From: Branchiostoma floridae
Lineage: Eukaryota > Chordata > Leptocardii > Amphioxiformes > Branchiostomatidae
Direction: 5' to 3'
NCBI RefSeq assembly: GCF_000003815.2
Contig: NC_049989.1
Span: 1,379,705 to 1,443,704 of the forward strand
Length of the DNA stretch: 64,000 bases
Both the position numbers and the translations under genes were made by a program. Numbering within the stretch: position 1 is the first letter of the stretch; every line of letters starts with the position of its first letter. A model generated the notes under the pieces. It did not search any database and was not told the DNA's origin. It worked only from the letters and a program-made list of their open reading frames with translations. Positions 33,440 through 46,500 of this stretch are shown piece after piece.

Positions 33440-34094
33440 GGTTTCAGCTTGCTTTTTTTTTTTGCTGTCGTATGTGACTGGCAGTGAATGTTTAAACTGG
33501 CGACTTTGCCGTCGTTTTCGTACTTCTGTCTTAGCGACATCCTTCCTCATACAATTCAAAAGGTTTGTTGAGTTATTTGTTTACCAGTTTATATGATTCA
33601 TAAACTAGGAGGTTGCAAAGGCAGTGGTGAGGCATTTACGCAAATGTTTTAGTCTGTTGTTATTTTAGATTCTGTTTCTTTTTTCTACCATTTCTTCTCT
33701 TCCCTTACGAATTTATAGGGAAACACTAACCGATTTTTTTAATTATTTTTTTTTTTTTCATTTTCTGCTTTCGTGCTGTTGTTGCATTTCGTAGGGCATC
33801 TGTTCTGGGTTTTCATTACTGTGTTTACTTGTACAACAAACTGTTTTTTTCGTGGTTAAGTTGACAGGTTCTCTTATAATGGGATGTTTAACCTTTGGAT
33901 GAGTATAGTAAGTGTCTATCTTAGAATGAAAAGTTAGAGTCGTCAGCTGGAGTGTGGTCAGTCCCAATCTTTTTCCGCTGTCGTAGGGCAAACAGGCGCC
34001 GCTTGAGCTTAGACCAGCACAAGTCCAGAACCCGGGAGCCATAATAACCACCATAACAATGCATTAATTAACACCACGGACGGCCACTCAATCG
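33440..34094. other. No gene recognised
   Basis: A 98-codon minus-strand frame at 33758-34054 has no recognisable domain and abuts the LINE cluster. It could be part of an element's non-conserved region. Confidence 0.3.
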
Positions 34095-34890
34095 TCATTT
34101 CTCATTTTATTTATTGAGCCAGTTATACACTGTTAGGACAAAAGCTCTGTTTTTCATGAGATTCTGGGTACACCAAACTATACAATCATTCAACCCGACA
34201 AACATAGCATAATTACAAATTAGAACAGCAATGATTACATACCTTCCTATCTATGGGTAAGATTCGCTAGTATTGAAATCAGTCTTTCTTCGATTGTGCC
34301 TCCAGTCCACGTTTGAACTCCGTTACCGTACTGCATCTCCTCTGTTCAACGGTAAGTTTACTCCAAAGTGTCGGTCCATAGTGCTGTATGCTGCCTTTGA
34401 ACGACTGCACATTACTCTGGGATAAGTATAATAGGTGTGGGTCACAGCTTGTGAATAACTCAATGCAGAACGCGTTCTTACTCTCAGGACAGGAGGCGGC
34501 ATCCACAAGGACATGTGTGATAGGTAGGGAGGTACCGTTTTGTGCATTGACTTGAATACAGTTACCAGAGTGTTATATTCTATACAGTTTGCCAGTGGTT
34601 GCATACCTGCATCATTTAACAAGATTTCTGTTGGTACATGATCCTTGAGTGTTTTGTTAGTAATCATCCTAGCGGCGCGGTTTGGTAACCTGTTCAATTT
34701 TCGTAGTCCTGTCTTGTTGCCGTGCACAAGCGAGGGGAGCCAGGTTGAGCCACAGTAGTCAAAATGATCGTATAAAAAGGTGTTGCACATTATTTGTAAA
34801 ATATTCTTGGTGACAAAGTGTTTCGTACGACTTAGGGCACTAAGGCCAGCGAGGAGCTTCTTTGTAACGTTCTGGATATGAGCTGCCCGT
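34095..34890 (-). pseudogene. LINE fragment: C-terminal part of a reverse transcriptase ORF
   Basis: The minus-strand translation contains HIQNVTKKLLAGLSALSRTK, FDYCGSTWLPS and RAARMITNKTLKDHVPTEI, matching the C-terminal half of the ORF at 35374-36714. Frame is lost near the end. The 3' tail (AATAAATAAAATGAG) is near 34095. It lacks the catalytic region, so it is a dead 5'-truncated copy. Confidence 0.65.
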
Positions 34891-35247
34891 TGTAAAGAGC
34901 AGAGTAGAAAGTAACAACAAGGTAAGTAAAGGAAATGACCTGTTGGAAGATGTTACAGAGACTGGCTCTCCCACATGCTGCAATTTTTAGGGAGGACCAA
35001 AGAACTTGATCCCACATCATATGTTAAGTTTTGATACTGTGACTGCAGAAATGTTTGCGGTTTCGCTGCGATCTTTGAACGTCGAATACATAGTTAAGAA
35101 GTGGTAATTATAAAGAGGGTAGATGCGGTTTGATAAGTGACAGTTGTTCACGCCAGCACGACCGAAAGCGTCCGTTCTGTTCTTCATTAGTACCCTTTAC
35201 CAGTCACTAGTGATTTCAAACTGGCTGTGTGTGAGGGTGCCTAGTCA

Positions 35248-35373
35248 TTACTGTACAGCAATAGTTGTGTTTTCGTCTCGACCATAGCGACATTGTCTTA
35301 CTGTTAACTTATTGACAATAGTCGACCATAGCTTCACCAAAGACTCAAAACCACCGCGACAACATGAACTAAT
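35248..35373 (-). pseudogene. LINE fragment: extreme C-terminus
   Basis: The minus-strand translation includes FESLVKLWSTIVNKLTVRQC, which corresponds to KSFGHLLWNKLSLKHRKT at the end of the neighbouring LINE ORF. It lies head-to-head with that ORF, with the junction at about 35373. Confidence 0.45.
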
Positions 35374-36714
35374 GTGGCCAACTACCGTCCTGTCTCTGTA
35401 CTGAGTGTAACATCCAAAGTGTTGGAAAAACTCGTTGGTAACCAAGTATCACGCTACATGGCCCAGAACAACCTTCTCACGGTATACCAAAGTGGGTTTC
35501 GGAGAAACCACAGTACTGCCTCTGCAGTTTTGAAGATTGTGGAGGATATTAGGTCGGCCAATAATAGTCGCCAGGTCACAGTTGCTCTCTTCCTAGACTT
35601 ACGCAAAGCATTTGACACTGTGAATCATGCCATTCTGTTGAGTAAGCTCAAGAAACTGGGTTTCGATAGGGATGCAACAAAATGGTTTACATCATACCTC
35701 TCTGGTCGCTCACAATGCACTAGTCTGCAAAGTCAATGTTCAGAGATGGCTGCAGTCACCTGCGGGGTACCACAGGGGAGCGTACTTGGTCCCTTGCTGT
35801 TTTGTTTATATGTCAACGACATGCCACAGGTTCTAAAAAAATGCAAAATACACTTGTATGCAGACGACACCGCAATCTATTACTCGGCGGGCACGATGAA
35901 AGAGTGTGAAGAGGCAGTTTCCCAGGATATGAAGAGAGTGTCAGACTGGTTAATTGATAATAGACTTTCTCTCCATCATGACAAGACAAAGTCTATGCTA
36001 TTCGGGGTTCCTCAGAAGCTGAGACATGTTGGGACAACAGTTCAGATCACAGACGGTGTTAACATTTATGAGCAAGTTAACACTTTCAAATATTTGGGCA
36101 TCACTCTAGACCCATCGCTCCAGTGGTCAGCTCACATAACAAATATCACGAAAAAAATATTCAGTGGCCTCAGTGCAATGAGACGTGCAAAACCCTACGT
36201 AACAAAAGAAATATTACATACTATGTGTCAAACTTTGTTGTTGTCGCACTTGGACTACTGTGGCGCGGCGTGGTTGCCAAGCATTGTACAGGGCAAGAAA
36301 ACACAAATGCTGCAACTCGACAGGCTGCTGTTTAGAGCTGCAAGGATGATTACAGGCTACACACTCCGGGATCATGTCCCAGTTGGTAAACTGATAGCGG
36401 AGGCGGGGTTGGTGTCGTTGAGAAATCGGGCGGAAAAAATCAGTCTGGCCACAGTTTTCAATGCTGTACGAGGAAAAGCCCCTTTGTACATATCTGACAT
36501 GTTCAGGTGGAAGTCACCACCAACTATAAGAGCTCGCACCCGCACGGCTGTTAAAATGTTCGCTGACTGGGACCCTCACCAGTTAAACTGTCCCGTAGCA
36601 AGCCTGAAGTGTTACGAGGGAAGCTTAAAATCCTTTGGCCACCTACTGTGGAACAAACTGTCACTGAAGCACCGCAAGACTCTGGGACTGGTTAAGTTTA
36701 TCAAGGAACTGTGA
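35374..36714 (+). CDS. Non-LTR retrotransposon reverse transcriptase (5'-truncated)
   Basis: A 446-codon intact frame starts within RT motif 1 (NYRPVSVLSVTSKVLEKLV). It contains FLDLRKAFDTVNH, CGVPQGSVLGPLLF, the catalytic HLYADDTA and the thumb region, and ends in a conserved C-terminal DYCGAAW/RAARMITGY module. No endonuclease domain precedes it, and a stop lies just upstream in frame, so the copy is 5'-truncated. The 3' region runs to about 36903, where AATAAATAAACTGAAACTGA forms a microsatellite tail, as in CR1/jockey-type elements. The open frame suggests recent insertion. No ATG opens the frame, so it is not an expressed gene in its own right. Confidence 0.8.
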   Translation: MANYRPVSVLSVTSKVLEKLVGNQVSRYMAQNNLLTVYQSGFRRNHSTASAVLKIVEDIRSANNSRQVTVALFLDLRKAFDTVNHAILLSKLKKLGFDRDATKWFTSYLSGRSQCTSLQSQCSEMAAVTCGVPQGSVLGPLLFCLYVNDMPQVLKKCKIHLYADDTAIYYSAGTMKECEEAVSQDMKRVSDWLIDNRLSLHHDKTKSMLFGVPQKLRHVGTTVQITDGVNIYEQVNTFKYLGITLDPSLQWSAHITNITKKIFSGLSAMRRAKPYVTKEILHTMCQTLLLSHLDYCGAAWLPSIVQGKKTQMLQLDRLLFRAARMITGYTLRDHVPVGKLIAEAGLVSLRNRAEKISLATVFNAVRGKAPLYISDMFRWKSPPTIRARTRTAVKMFADWDPHQLNCPVASLKCYEGSLKSFGHLLWNKLSLKHRKTLGLVKFIKEL

Positions 36715-36905
36715 GGTCTAGATGGAAATGACAAGTGAAATTGTGAGTTTTGATATGTCGTTTTGTGGTTATGCACTATTGTATGTGTTATTGTAATATT
36801 GCAAAGTTTTAAATTGTATTTTTGTTTACCCAGCATTGCCTGAAAAACAGGTTGTTATGTACCTGAGTGTTACTGCTGGTAAAATAAATAAACTGAAACT
36901 GAAAC
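36715..36905 (+). mobile_element. LINE 3' UTR and tail
   Basis: A short untranslated region ends in repeated AAACTGAAACTGAAAC, a tail typical of CR1-like elements. Confidence 0.6.
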
Positions 36906-37264
36906 ATTTACTTGCAGGCAAAATCATTTTGCTAAAAGGGTATCCTTTATCTGTTGATGTAGCCAGGGTAGCCCATCTCCGTTGTTTTGAGAGGGTATCT
37001 AAAAAACTGTGGTACGTTGGCTGCGTTGCTGTGGCCGAGCGGTTTAGGAATATTTGCAACGATTGTGAATTTCCTCGAAAAAAACAGATGTTTTACGCTT
37101 TTCGTGTCTTCCTGTCAGTTTAGACATACTTGTATGTTTTGCATGTTTTTCCTATCACCAAATCAATGGTAACACACGTTCAATTTAGAACGTAGGAACA
37201 CAGCTTTAGTGCATTTATCCTATGGTATAATAAGTTCAAGTCCATTCTTAATGGTGGCAGACAC

Positions 37265-37265
<1 letters not shown>

Positions 37266-37317
<52 letters not shown>
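37266..37317. repeat. (TA)26 microsatellite
   Basis: An uninterrupted 52-bp run of TA dinucleotides. Confidence 0.97.
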
Positions 37318-37319
<2 letters not shown>

Positions 37320-37724
37320 CAATAAGGAGGTGAGGAAGGTGTTAGATCACTAACATTCGACTAAAAAGTATATTCTTAGTAGAAGAACCAATCAATTTTT
37401 CTACAAAAAATTCTTTAATTAAAGGAAAATTCTTAAGTCTAGCAAATATCAAAACTAGAAAGTGCATTTTTAGTGTGGGTTGGGGAATGTTCCCAGTAGC
37501 ATTTGTTACGCTTGTCAATTCTATTTCAGCAGAGAGGATATGTTGCCTATGCTGGAGCTTTTCATTGTACCTCGGGGAATGCATTACACACATATCAACA
37601 TCAAACAAGGTAAAAATAGAACTTTCATTCTTTCATCTTCTATTTTTGTTGCATGTTTGTTAACATTTTTTTTAAATGGGTAAAATTTGTAAAAAAATTG
37701 AAACCACAGGGAAGGAAACCCTGC

Positions 37725-38185
37725 ACAGAAACCCAGGGACGACATCCCTGCACAGAAACCCAGGGACGACACACCTGCACAGAAACCCAGGGACGACATC
37801 CCTACACAGAAACCCAGGGACGACATCCCTACACAGAAACCCAGGGACGACATCCCTACACAGAAACCCAGGGACGACATCCCTGCACAGAAACCCAGGG
37901 ACGACATCCCTGCACAGAAAACCCAGGGACGACATCCCTGCACAGAAACCCAGGGACGACATCCCTACACAGAAACCCAGGGACGACATCCCTGCGCAGA
38001 AACCCAGGGACGACATCCCTGCGCAGAAACCCAGGGACGACATCCCTGCACAGAAACACAGGGACGACATCCCTGCAGAGAAACCCAGGGACGACATCCC
38101 TGCACAGAAACCCAGGACGACATCCCTGCACAGAAACCCAGGGACGAGATCCCTGCACAGAAATCCTAGGACGGAAACCCTATCA
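37725..38185 (+). repeat. 27-bp minisatellite, about 16 copies
   Basis: The unit contains CAGGGACGACATCCCTG, an inverted repeat (CAGGGA / TCCCTG around CGACA), then CACAGAAAC. Copies vary mainly at one base (CTGCAC, CTACAC, CTGCGC). One inserted A (near 37921) and one deleted GG (near 38113) shift phase, so open frames run across all three frames. These frames are a by-product of the 27-bp period. Confidence 0.92.
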
Positions 38186-38189
38186 TAGA

Positions 38190-39157
38190 AAATCCAAGGG
38201 GGGGGGGGGATAAAACACCCCAGTAAAAAAAGCCCTGGGGAGCAATCCCCAAGCCCAAAAAAGCCAGTGGGAATGTAAATGCGTTATGCTTGCGCCTATG
38301 TGATTGAATAAAGGTACAATGGTAGTGCAAATAATGTAAAATGTTTGTTTATAATTGTGAAAGAAAGAGAATCTCTTAAGAAAAAAAACATATGTCATTA
38401 TTTCATATAATATTTTACTATTGTTTGTCATATTGTTTTCTTTTATCATTGTTGTTTTAACTCTTATCTCTCATATTTGTTTCCTTTCATCATAATGTTT
38501 CTGTAGCTGTTATATGTAATGTTTGGTTGCTAAAGACATCTGTTGTCTGAAAAGCAAAGAATAAAGTTCAAAGATAGGACATTTAGTACGTTGGGAATAA
38601 CAAATGCATAAGACCCCGTTACAACGTCATGTTGTCCAATGGGCAACCTCAAATACATCAACTCAAACTTTTTTGCAATGATGACGGAAAATTGACGTAG
38701 ATGACAGTACAGTTATTGGAATTTGTGTTGCTTTTAAAACGAATGTGTAACGCAAATTTTACCACCGTTGACCTGTGATAAATAGTCCGAAAGACCGCAG
38801 AGAAGAACGACCCGACATAAGGAATTCAGTGTAGACGGCAAACGTCCGTGGTTCTTCTGATTTATTGTAGATTATAACAAAAAAATACAAATGGTTAAAA
38901 AATTACACATCATGTAGCACGAGTATCTAATATCGTGTGCAAATAACCAAGGGGAAAAGTGTGTTGTGTAAACTTGTGCAATGATGCCACCAGACGTAAT
39001 ACATAACGATCATTTGTCTTAGAAGATGTTTTACAAGACCTATATTCCGACCTGGATGTTTGTAGGAAGGATTGATAAAATCGTGGACATATATTTTCTA
39101 ATCACAGATGTATTTCTCAATTTCTGTGTTACAATAGTTATCACACATTCACATACA
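38190..39157. other. No gene recognised
   Basis: AT-rich intergenic DNA after the minisatellite; a G-run at 38200-38209, no conserved frames. Confidence 0.4.
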
Positions 39158-39729
39158 CAGGCAAACCTGTCTATAGCGGCCACTCGGGACTAGAGTGACC
39201 AGTACAGTGACCACTAAAGAGAAAACACAGGTGACCACAATAGAGAAAATGCTGATCAATTGACGACGGGCAATAAATTTCACGTGATTTCAGTACCCAC
39301 TTATCTTTTACACCAAGTAACATTGTCTCAAAACCAAACTGACCCTGCCAAAGTCGAATCTAACGATATTGCCATGCTTAATGTCGGTAAATTAGCTGAT
39401 AAAAACTTGCGCTCTAACGTTCAATGCACGCGAACGTTCCACTAAGGCTAAAATGACCCTGTGGAGAACACTAAATCCTTGCAAACTACGATTCTGAACT
39501 TTGCGCTGAGTGGCATATGGCCGCTGTATGGTCACAATAGGTAGTGTTTCTGTATCTACGGGACCAGAAATCGTGTGGCTCTGATCGTGATGGTCAGGTC
39601 GCCGCTATAGACTGTTTATTAATGCTCATGTCAATGGGAAAAATCCAAGGGACAGACCAAAAGTGACTGCAATGGTCAGGTGGTCGCTGTGCATGTGAAT
39701 AGGTGGCCGCTAATACAGATTTGACTGTA
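39158..39729 (+). mobile_element. TIR element family 1, full-length reference copy
   Basis: The left end is AGGCAAACCTGTCTATAGCGG and the right end is the mirrored CGCTAATACAGATTTGACTG. It spans about 572 bp and contains GATTTCAGTACCCACTTATC, TTGCGCTCTAACGTTCAATG and AATGGGAAAAATCCAAGGGA. It has no coding capacity. Confidence 0.75.
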
Positions 39730-40129
39730 ATTAAATCTTTTACAGTTTCAGTTATGGCACTTGTTCCCATGAAGTCTGAGGTACTTCAGAAAAGATATGT
39801 TAATAAGTTATAACGTAAGGTTACATAATGACTGAAGCATTTATTCCATCTCAAACTGGTATTCTTATTTGGCGGATACAAATGATTTCTCGTAATGGTT
39901 GCTCTACACTGAAGGTACATACTTCTAAGAGGTTGCAGTTGAAGATTGACATAACATTGGTACTTTTATAAACGTTTTTCAGTGTCAGTGACACATAAAT
40001 AGTACGTTTTAATTTTGCCTTTATCAATTTTGTATTGCTTACTTTTTCCGCATTCCCACAACTTTATCTTGAAAAAATGGCAAAAAAAATATTAATACCA
40101 CATGCATTTTAAACATGTATTATATTTCC

Positions 40130-40135
40130 TTTATT
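40130..40135 (-). terminator. Candidate polyadenylation signal for the multi-domain gene
   Basis: AATAAA on the minus strand, about 240 nt after the stop at 40375. Confidence 0.35.
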
Positions 40136-40374
40136 AATAACTTAATCTAATAAAAAAAAACATGGATCGATACAATATTCCCAACATGATTAACTAATAT
40201 AACATCTGCGTAAAGCCTTATCCATATTCACGTTCTCTGCTTCACTCGGAATCTTACGCTAAGTTTCGGTTAAGATATAACATATTCATTGCCGTTTGAC
40301 ATAATTTCTAGCTCAAAACCCTCTCCGTAAGTCATGCAAAACACGAAATTCCCTGCCCAAGACACCATGTGTTT

Positions 40375-40567
40375 TCACCCATTGTTCCCAGGACGGGTCA
40401 CCCGCTCTGCCTTCTGCTTGCAGATGAAGGACCGCGTGTCTTGCTGATCGCAAGGCACATCGTACCATTGGTCAGTTCCCCAGACGTTCTTCATCACTAT
40501 GGCAACACAGTAGTTAAGCTTGGCGCCGTCTGGTTGAGGGAATCCGGTTCTCAGATCCATTAATGAC
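40375..40567 (-). CDS. C-type lectin domain 2, exon c and stop
   Basis: GFPQPDGAKLNYCVAI contains QPD, the motif usually linked to galactose-type binding. WYDVPC then RSFICKQ completes the domain. A short basic tail ends at TGA (40375-40377). Confidence 0.87.
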
Positions 40568-43500
40568 CTGAGGTAAAAGATTTAAACAACTGCAGCTCTC
40601 TCACGGCATTCATTGTGCTATTGCATACCAACATGTTTGCAAAAAAGGAATGTCACAGAAATCCGTTTAGGTATTGTCTAACCTTCCCACAATACTAGCA
40701 TAAATTTCTAGCATAAATATATGGTGCTATCATATTTAATGACAAAAACGCATTTTAAACTAAATTTACTCCAACCTCCTTCTTATGCAAAAATGGACTG
40801 TTCCCAAAATTGAATTTGAAGATAAAAATCATCTCATGCGAGAATGTACACATAAGGTCTTGACCCGAAACTACGGTAAGATCATACTAGTACTGTACAC
40901 ATTATTGCTTAATTACAACACGTACACAACATGCTAGTGGTTGACACATTGAACAAAGGCACTGTTATTCTTCATTCTCCCAAGAATACGCTACTTATAC
41001 ATTACAAAAGAATCATGGTTATAAGTGTTTCGTGAACCGGCTTAGACAAATAACCAGTTAAAATAGAATAGGTTAGTTGAACGAGGCATTTATGGCCGAC
41101 GTCATACTTCTTACCAGTCAGTAAACGTCACGGGACTGCCATCTGTCCACACGAAGGTTCGGTTCCTGATGACATCGTGAAGACCTAGGACAAACAAATT
41201 AAAGCTAGCATAATCATCTTCCTACTGTAAAGCAATCGACCAAGAGGAAATACTGAAAAACGCAATATCAGAGATATGGCATCGCATGAAAATGGGTAAT
41301 ATCAATCCCTCTCTCTTTGTATGTGATATTGTTGTTGTTGTATTGATCCCTATGCAATAATGCTAATGTTATGGGAATATAGCTTACGACGCGATATCTT
41401 GTTACATTGTTACACAAAGTTTGCTTGTTCCCGAATGATACGAAGACAAGTTTCATTTTCATACCAATGAAAAGCTTCGGGTCAGCGATACGTTTGACTA
41501 CAACGTTGGTGACCAAAAGCACATGGAGAAATTCCATTTCCTGGAGATGTGCGATGCTGGTTAAGTTGGCGCCATACTCGCGGCACTTGACGTCTGCTTC
41601 AACCCAGCTTAGCGGCACGTTGTGTCGGAAAGTCTGGTAGCAGTTTCGGCGGAACAAGTGCCAACCGCATGGACAGATGAATCCTTGTCCATAAATCAAA
41701 TCAAATATGATTTCAGTCAAAACATTCAAGGAAAGAATGGTACTTTACTGGTTTCTATTCACGGACAAGTTCAATATCAAACATCATGAAAGTATACCAT
41801 ACTTGTTACACGAGAGCAGATAGGCCTGTCGGAATGTATCTGATAATTTGAACATTTGAAAAAAAAATCAGACCTGCATCATGAGGAAGTTTATCCACCT
41901 GGCGGCTGGGGATGAAAGTGCTGATGTTAAACGTTGCCATAAATCCGCGAGTGCCGCCAATTTCAGCGCTGTTACTCGTCGCCAGCATGGCCAACTGCAT
42001 GTCATTTGAGCTGGAAACATAGAGCTTCTGTTCGTCCTCACCACGACAAAGCCCATGTATTGTGTTCCACCTTACTGCTAGGAATCTATCTCTGATCTGC
42101 AGCACACGACTTGTGCAGACGCCTCCAGAGTTGCCGGGCAAATCAACGTCAAGCAGGAGAAGGGTGACGTAGCTTCCAGGAGGACCATCAATGGTCCACA
42201 GGCAGATGACGGAAGGAGGGAATGCAGTCGGGTATCCGGGGGAATAGATCAGCCCACAGCGGTAGTCATCGGGGAGACCACATCGGATATTCCCACAGCT
42301 TGTCTCACGGGCCATACAATCGTCGCAAACTCAAATAATAGAAATAAAATAGAGGAAACTTTCTGTTAAAGCGAATAGAAACGTTGACCTTATTTTTTTC
42401 AGACCGGGCATAATGGGACGCGTGTGTGTGTTACATACCCCGTCCTCGTAACTCAAGCACTACGTCTACGTATTGTCGATCACCAAAGTTTCGGAAAATT
42501 ATAAAGTTGGGCAACTGTTGGGCAACTGAAACAAATTTGATATCAACAAAATCCAATATGAAGTCACTATGAAATTTTGCTCGAACTCAATAGCAACAGC
42601 AGCGACATCGAATTGGCGTCACGAACGACGTCATACCAAACAGTTGGGACCCGCAATTTCGTATAAGCCATGTAGAATTTTCAAAAAATGCTTTGCTTTA
42701 GAAAACAATTCCCCCAAGATGATAACGGATAGACTAAAATGTTAATTTGAATGTTGTTGTGGCTAAAATACCAGGTAGTGTCGAATTTCATGGGAAATAA
42801 CTATACCTGACCTGATAATATTGTCTGCCATCTTGAAATTTTTTATCAATACCGTCATCAAATTATAGAAAATGCATGAATGATTAATTATAAGATAGAT
42901 GGGATTTAGCAAGAAAACCTGGAAGATACATTATAAAAATGTAGATAAGCAAATTTTGTAAAAAAAATAATATGACAAGAAAACGGTTGCCATGAACTTT
43001 GAATATTACAAATTGTTGCTAGCAAAATTATTGGTACACGGTGATTGGTAAGTATATAGTAAGTTTTGGCTTTAGCGGAAGTTCTTAATGCGTTATGCGG
43101 CAAAAAAGTTAATACTGTGTCTATTTATTTGTACGATGTCGTTCTGTTTATAATCTTGTGCACGCGAAATAAAAAGTTGGATTGAATACCTGTCATGTCC
43201 GGGATATTAGCATTCATCTCATCTTTTATAGTCTCTATCTTGTCAGTATCAAGGCATTGTATTGCATTTTCTCCATCCTCCCAACCGTATGATGATGGAT
43301 CTAGAAATAATAAGTTTAAATGTACAGAGAAGACTGTCTGTGATATATTCTATTTCTAAATACTAAAAAATACCTCATAAAAACACCGTATCAAATGACT
43401 CCAACCGTTACAGTAAAATTGGATATCAACAAAAAAAGCATAAATGAAATATCTGTATAAACATATTTGAACATTTACGAATAGGAAAACGACAGAACTT

Positions 43501-46500
43501 GAATGTTCCAACTATTCCATGATTGCTAGACAAAAAAGAAACAAACAGTACGATATTTCTTCAAACTGACGTTTACTGTACCTTTCTCGCAAATAAGTTC
43601 TCTTTCAATCAGGCTACAGGGCTGGAGGCTCCACAAACCTAAAGATGTTAATATAATAAGATAAATATTACTATTTGATTACAAATGTGTGATACAAGTA
43701 AACATGGATAGCAGCAACAGACAAAAATAATGTAGAACACAGACCATGAAGTTCTAGACTGGCACAAAAAGGATCATTGAGTCTCCGAAGGTATTCCTGG
43801 AAAGCATCGAGTTCAATGTCCTGCTTCTTGAAGGCGTTCCCTGTAGGACTTCCATTGCTCCAAGTAAAGTTGTTAATTTTCTACATAAAAAGCAACGATA
43901 ACAAGATTACACAGGGCATAAACCTCCTTGAAGTAATGAATATTGTAAAGTGAACGTTGCGTAATGAGGAGTTTCATACTCTCTTTTTACCCTCATCCGA
44001 AGGGTATATTTTCGCCACTAATCTGACCGTATGGGTTCTTTTTGGACCAGATTATGCCTTGTTCAGACATACCTTTCTAAGTCTTCCCTTTTGTGATTTG
44101 TACATAGATATTGGTTTATAAAGCTATCAGGTAAATTTGACACCATTATATGTGAAATATTCAATGCTCGTTATCACAATGTATGCAAAAAAAAGGAAAA
44201 CCGTATTTTTTGTACTGCAAATACTTGGTGTATTCCTTACATTTTGATGTCTTTTTTTGTACAACGCAAAATGTTTCTGTAAAAGGAAATATGTCATTTT
44301 ATGATGAACATCAGGATTGGTGTAAGAAAAAAAAGTTAATCAGGTATGACACTGTCTCCATCATCTGGCCACGCAAACATATACTGGCAGGAGGAATATA
44401 CTGAAGGGGAATACAAAGGATGATTAACAACTTAAACAAGGAATACCTCCCGTTGTTTCTTCATGACGACTGCGTCAAGCTTCATTCCTATCCATCCATT
44501 TCCAATGTTACTGCGGAGGAATTTATTCTCCTGTGGTGTGTTGACGGAAGCCAGATGACCACCGAGAGCTTGGCAGTACCTCTCCGCAGCCCACCACACA
44601 AGCGGAGAAGTAAACATCTGGTAACAACTCTCTTGAAACATCGTCCAACCTTTTCCACAGGATTTTTCATTCAAGCGTTGCTCTACGAATCAAGAAATCT
44701 CCATAAATGCTATTTATTTCGAAATATTCCATTGAGAAATACGTACAGGATGAAAGCCTACCACCGCATGCATGTTCAATAAGGTGCTATTTATGTAGGC
44801 GGTGAGGGCTTTACACTACAAACGTATGATTTTACCCCAGGGCCTGCATTCAGCACATTGGATACACTTTCCTTACCATGACCAAATGACAGCGGAACCT
44901 TAAACTAACTTTTCAGAACTCATCCGCATTTTGAGACACATTGAATATCAGGACATTGAATTCATCAGAAAAAATCTAGAATGCACTGACGTCTGAAACT
45001 GTAACAATACCTCACCTTTGATGGGGCAACCCAATAGGCCGACGTCCAAAACAGTCATGTCCAGTGGAGGCTGCAGGGTAAGTTTCACGACTGTGGTGTG
45101 CACTGCTATAGCCAGGTAATGCTTATGTGAGTGTGCACGCACCTCAGATGTTGTGAATACCTTTAAGTGATGATAACAGTTCGTCAGTCTTATGCCACTT
45201 TTGATTTAATGAACTAAACGTTACACAAGTGTGCTTACAGAATTGATATTGGTCACAAAATGGCTAAATATCAATAAATGAATGTTGATTCTCGAAACTA
45301 TATTAGGTTTCATAGCTATAATAAAAACGGTTGCTAAGACCGATTTGTAAGCAACGCTATGTGAACCAGCATTAGGTAATCAGATGTATGGCTTATAAGA
45401 AATGGTTCGGCCTGCAATCATATACATGTCCCTCGGATAGGACGTTATATGGAGGTCCCGTGTATGGGAAGAGCCACACCCCATGCACGTTAAAGAACCC
45501 CCACACTTGCGATGGTGCGGTGTATGATGGAACAAACAATTCCGTCTGGAGTTGGTGATTCTCTACAAATTACCCGGATGGAGGCCTGGTGAACCTCCGT
45601 TTCGTATTAGTCAAAAACATGTCAATAATTGTCGCTTCCTCGGCAGATGGACATTATCGGAAGAACAGAACATTACAGGTTTTTAGAAATGTTGGCTCTA
45701 CGTACGCCTACCAAAATAACAGTAGAAGTCAGATACCTTGACTTCCTCCCTCTCCATGTACGTTGCTAAACAGTCAGCCCTATGCCCGTATCTTAGCGTA
45801 AATGAGGGAGGATGGTATGACCTTGAACCAGAAATGACTATTGCGGACAGCTGTACAGGATTTTCGAGGGTGATTTGCAGCCAGTCCTCCACACTGTCAA
45901 CCACCCATTCCACCATGGACAGCCCTCGGATTTCGTGGTGTGAATGGCTTGCTCCGATGCCTTCCTCAAATGTATAACCATCAACCAGCAAAGATATAGG
46001 TAGCAAACAAGCTTTAATGCCTACGATAAGAAAATATTATAGAACGTGATTGTATCGAGTCATGTATTTTTACTCCATCACGAGCGAAGCATGGCTTGTC
46101 CTTAATCACAAAAGCAGACACACACGCTAACACATAAACTTACACAGAAACACACACACACAAAGAGACAAAGAGAGGTGGGGTTAAGGCTTACCAATGC
46201 AGGCGTCCTCATCTGAAGCATCATAGCAGTCAGGAAAACCGTCACAGAATGAGTTTTCCGAAACAAACCGGTTAGATTTGAGGCATGGCAGTCGGTCTGC
46301 ATACATGGCTGAACAGAGACATAAACATGGCGGCAAAAATATGATTACCCATTGCAGCCATGTAGTCGAAACACATTACTGTTTGTTTTGCTAATAACGC
46401 GATGATAAGTCAATAAGTCAGTGCCATACTCTTTTGCCCATAGTTTCTGACACTACTATGCTCCGCTGTCACCACCAATAAGTTTCACTTACCAAATACG

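Noticed and set aside
33758-34054. 98-codon minus-strand frame beside the LINE cluster
   Set aside because: Possible element sequence but no motif to support a protein.
35374-36714. Host gene encoding a reverse transcriptase-like protein
   Set aside because: 5' truncation within RT motif 1, no initiating ATG, no endonuclease, CR1-like 3' tail: a LINE copy.
37725-38185. Could the evenly spaced hairpin repeats be a CRISPR array?
   Set aside because: There are no variable spacers. The 27-bp units are contiguous, and the genome is animal.
37653-38213. Long overlapping open frames on both strands (up to 186 codons, 9-residue repeats)
   Set aside because: They follow directly from a 27-bp period (nine codons) and exist in several frames at once; one A insertion and one GG deletion switch frame. 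No start or splice context.
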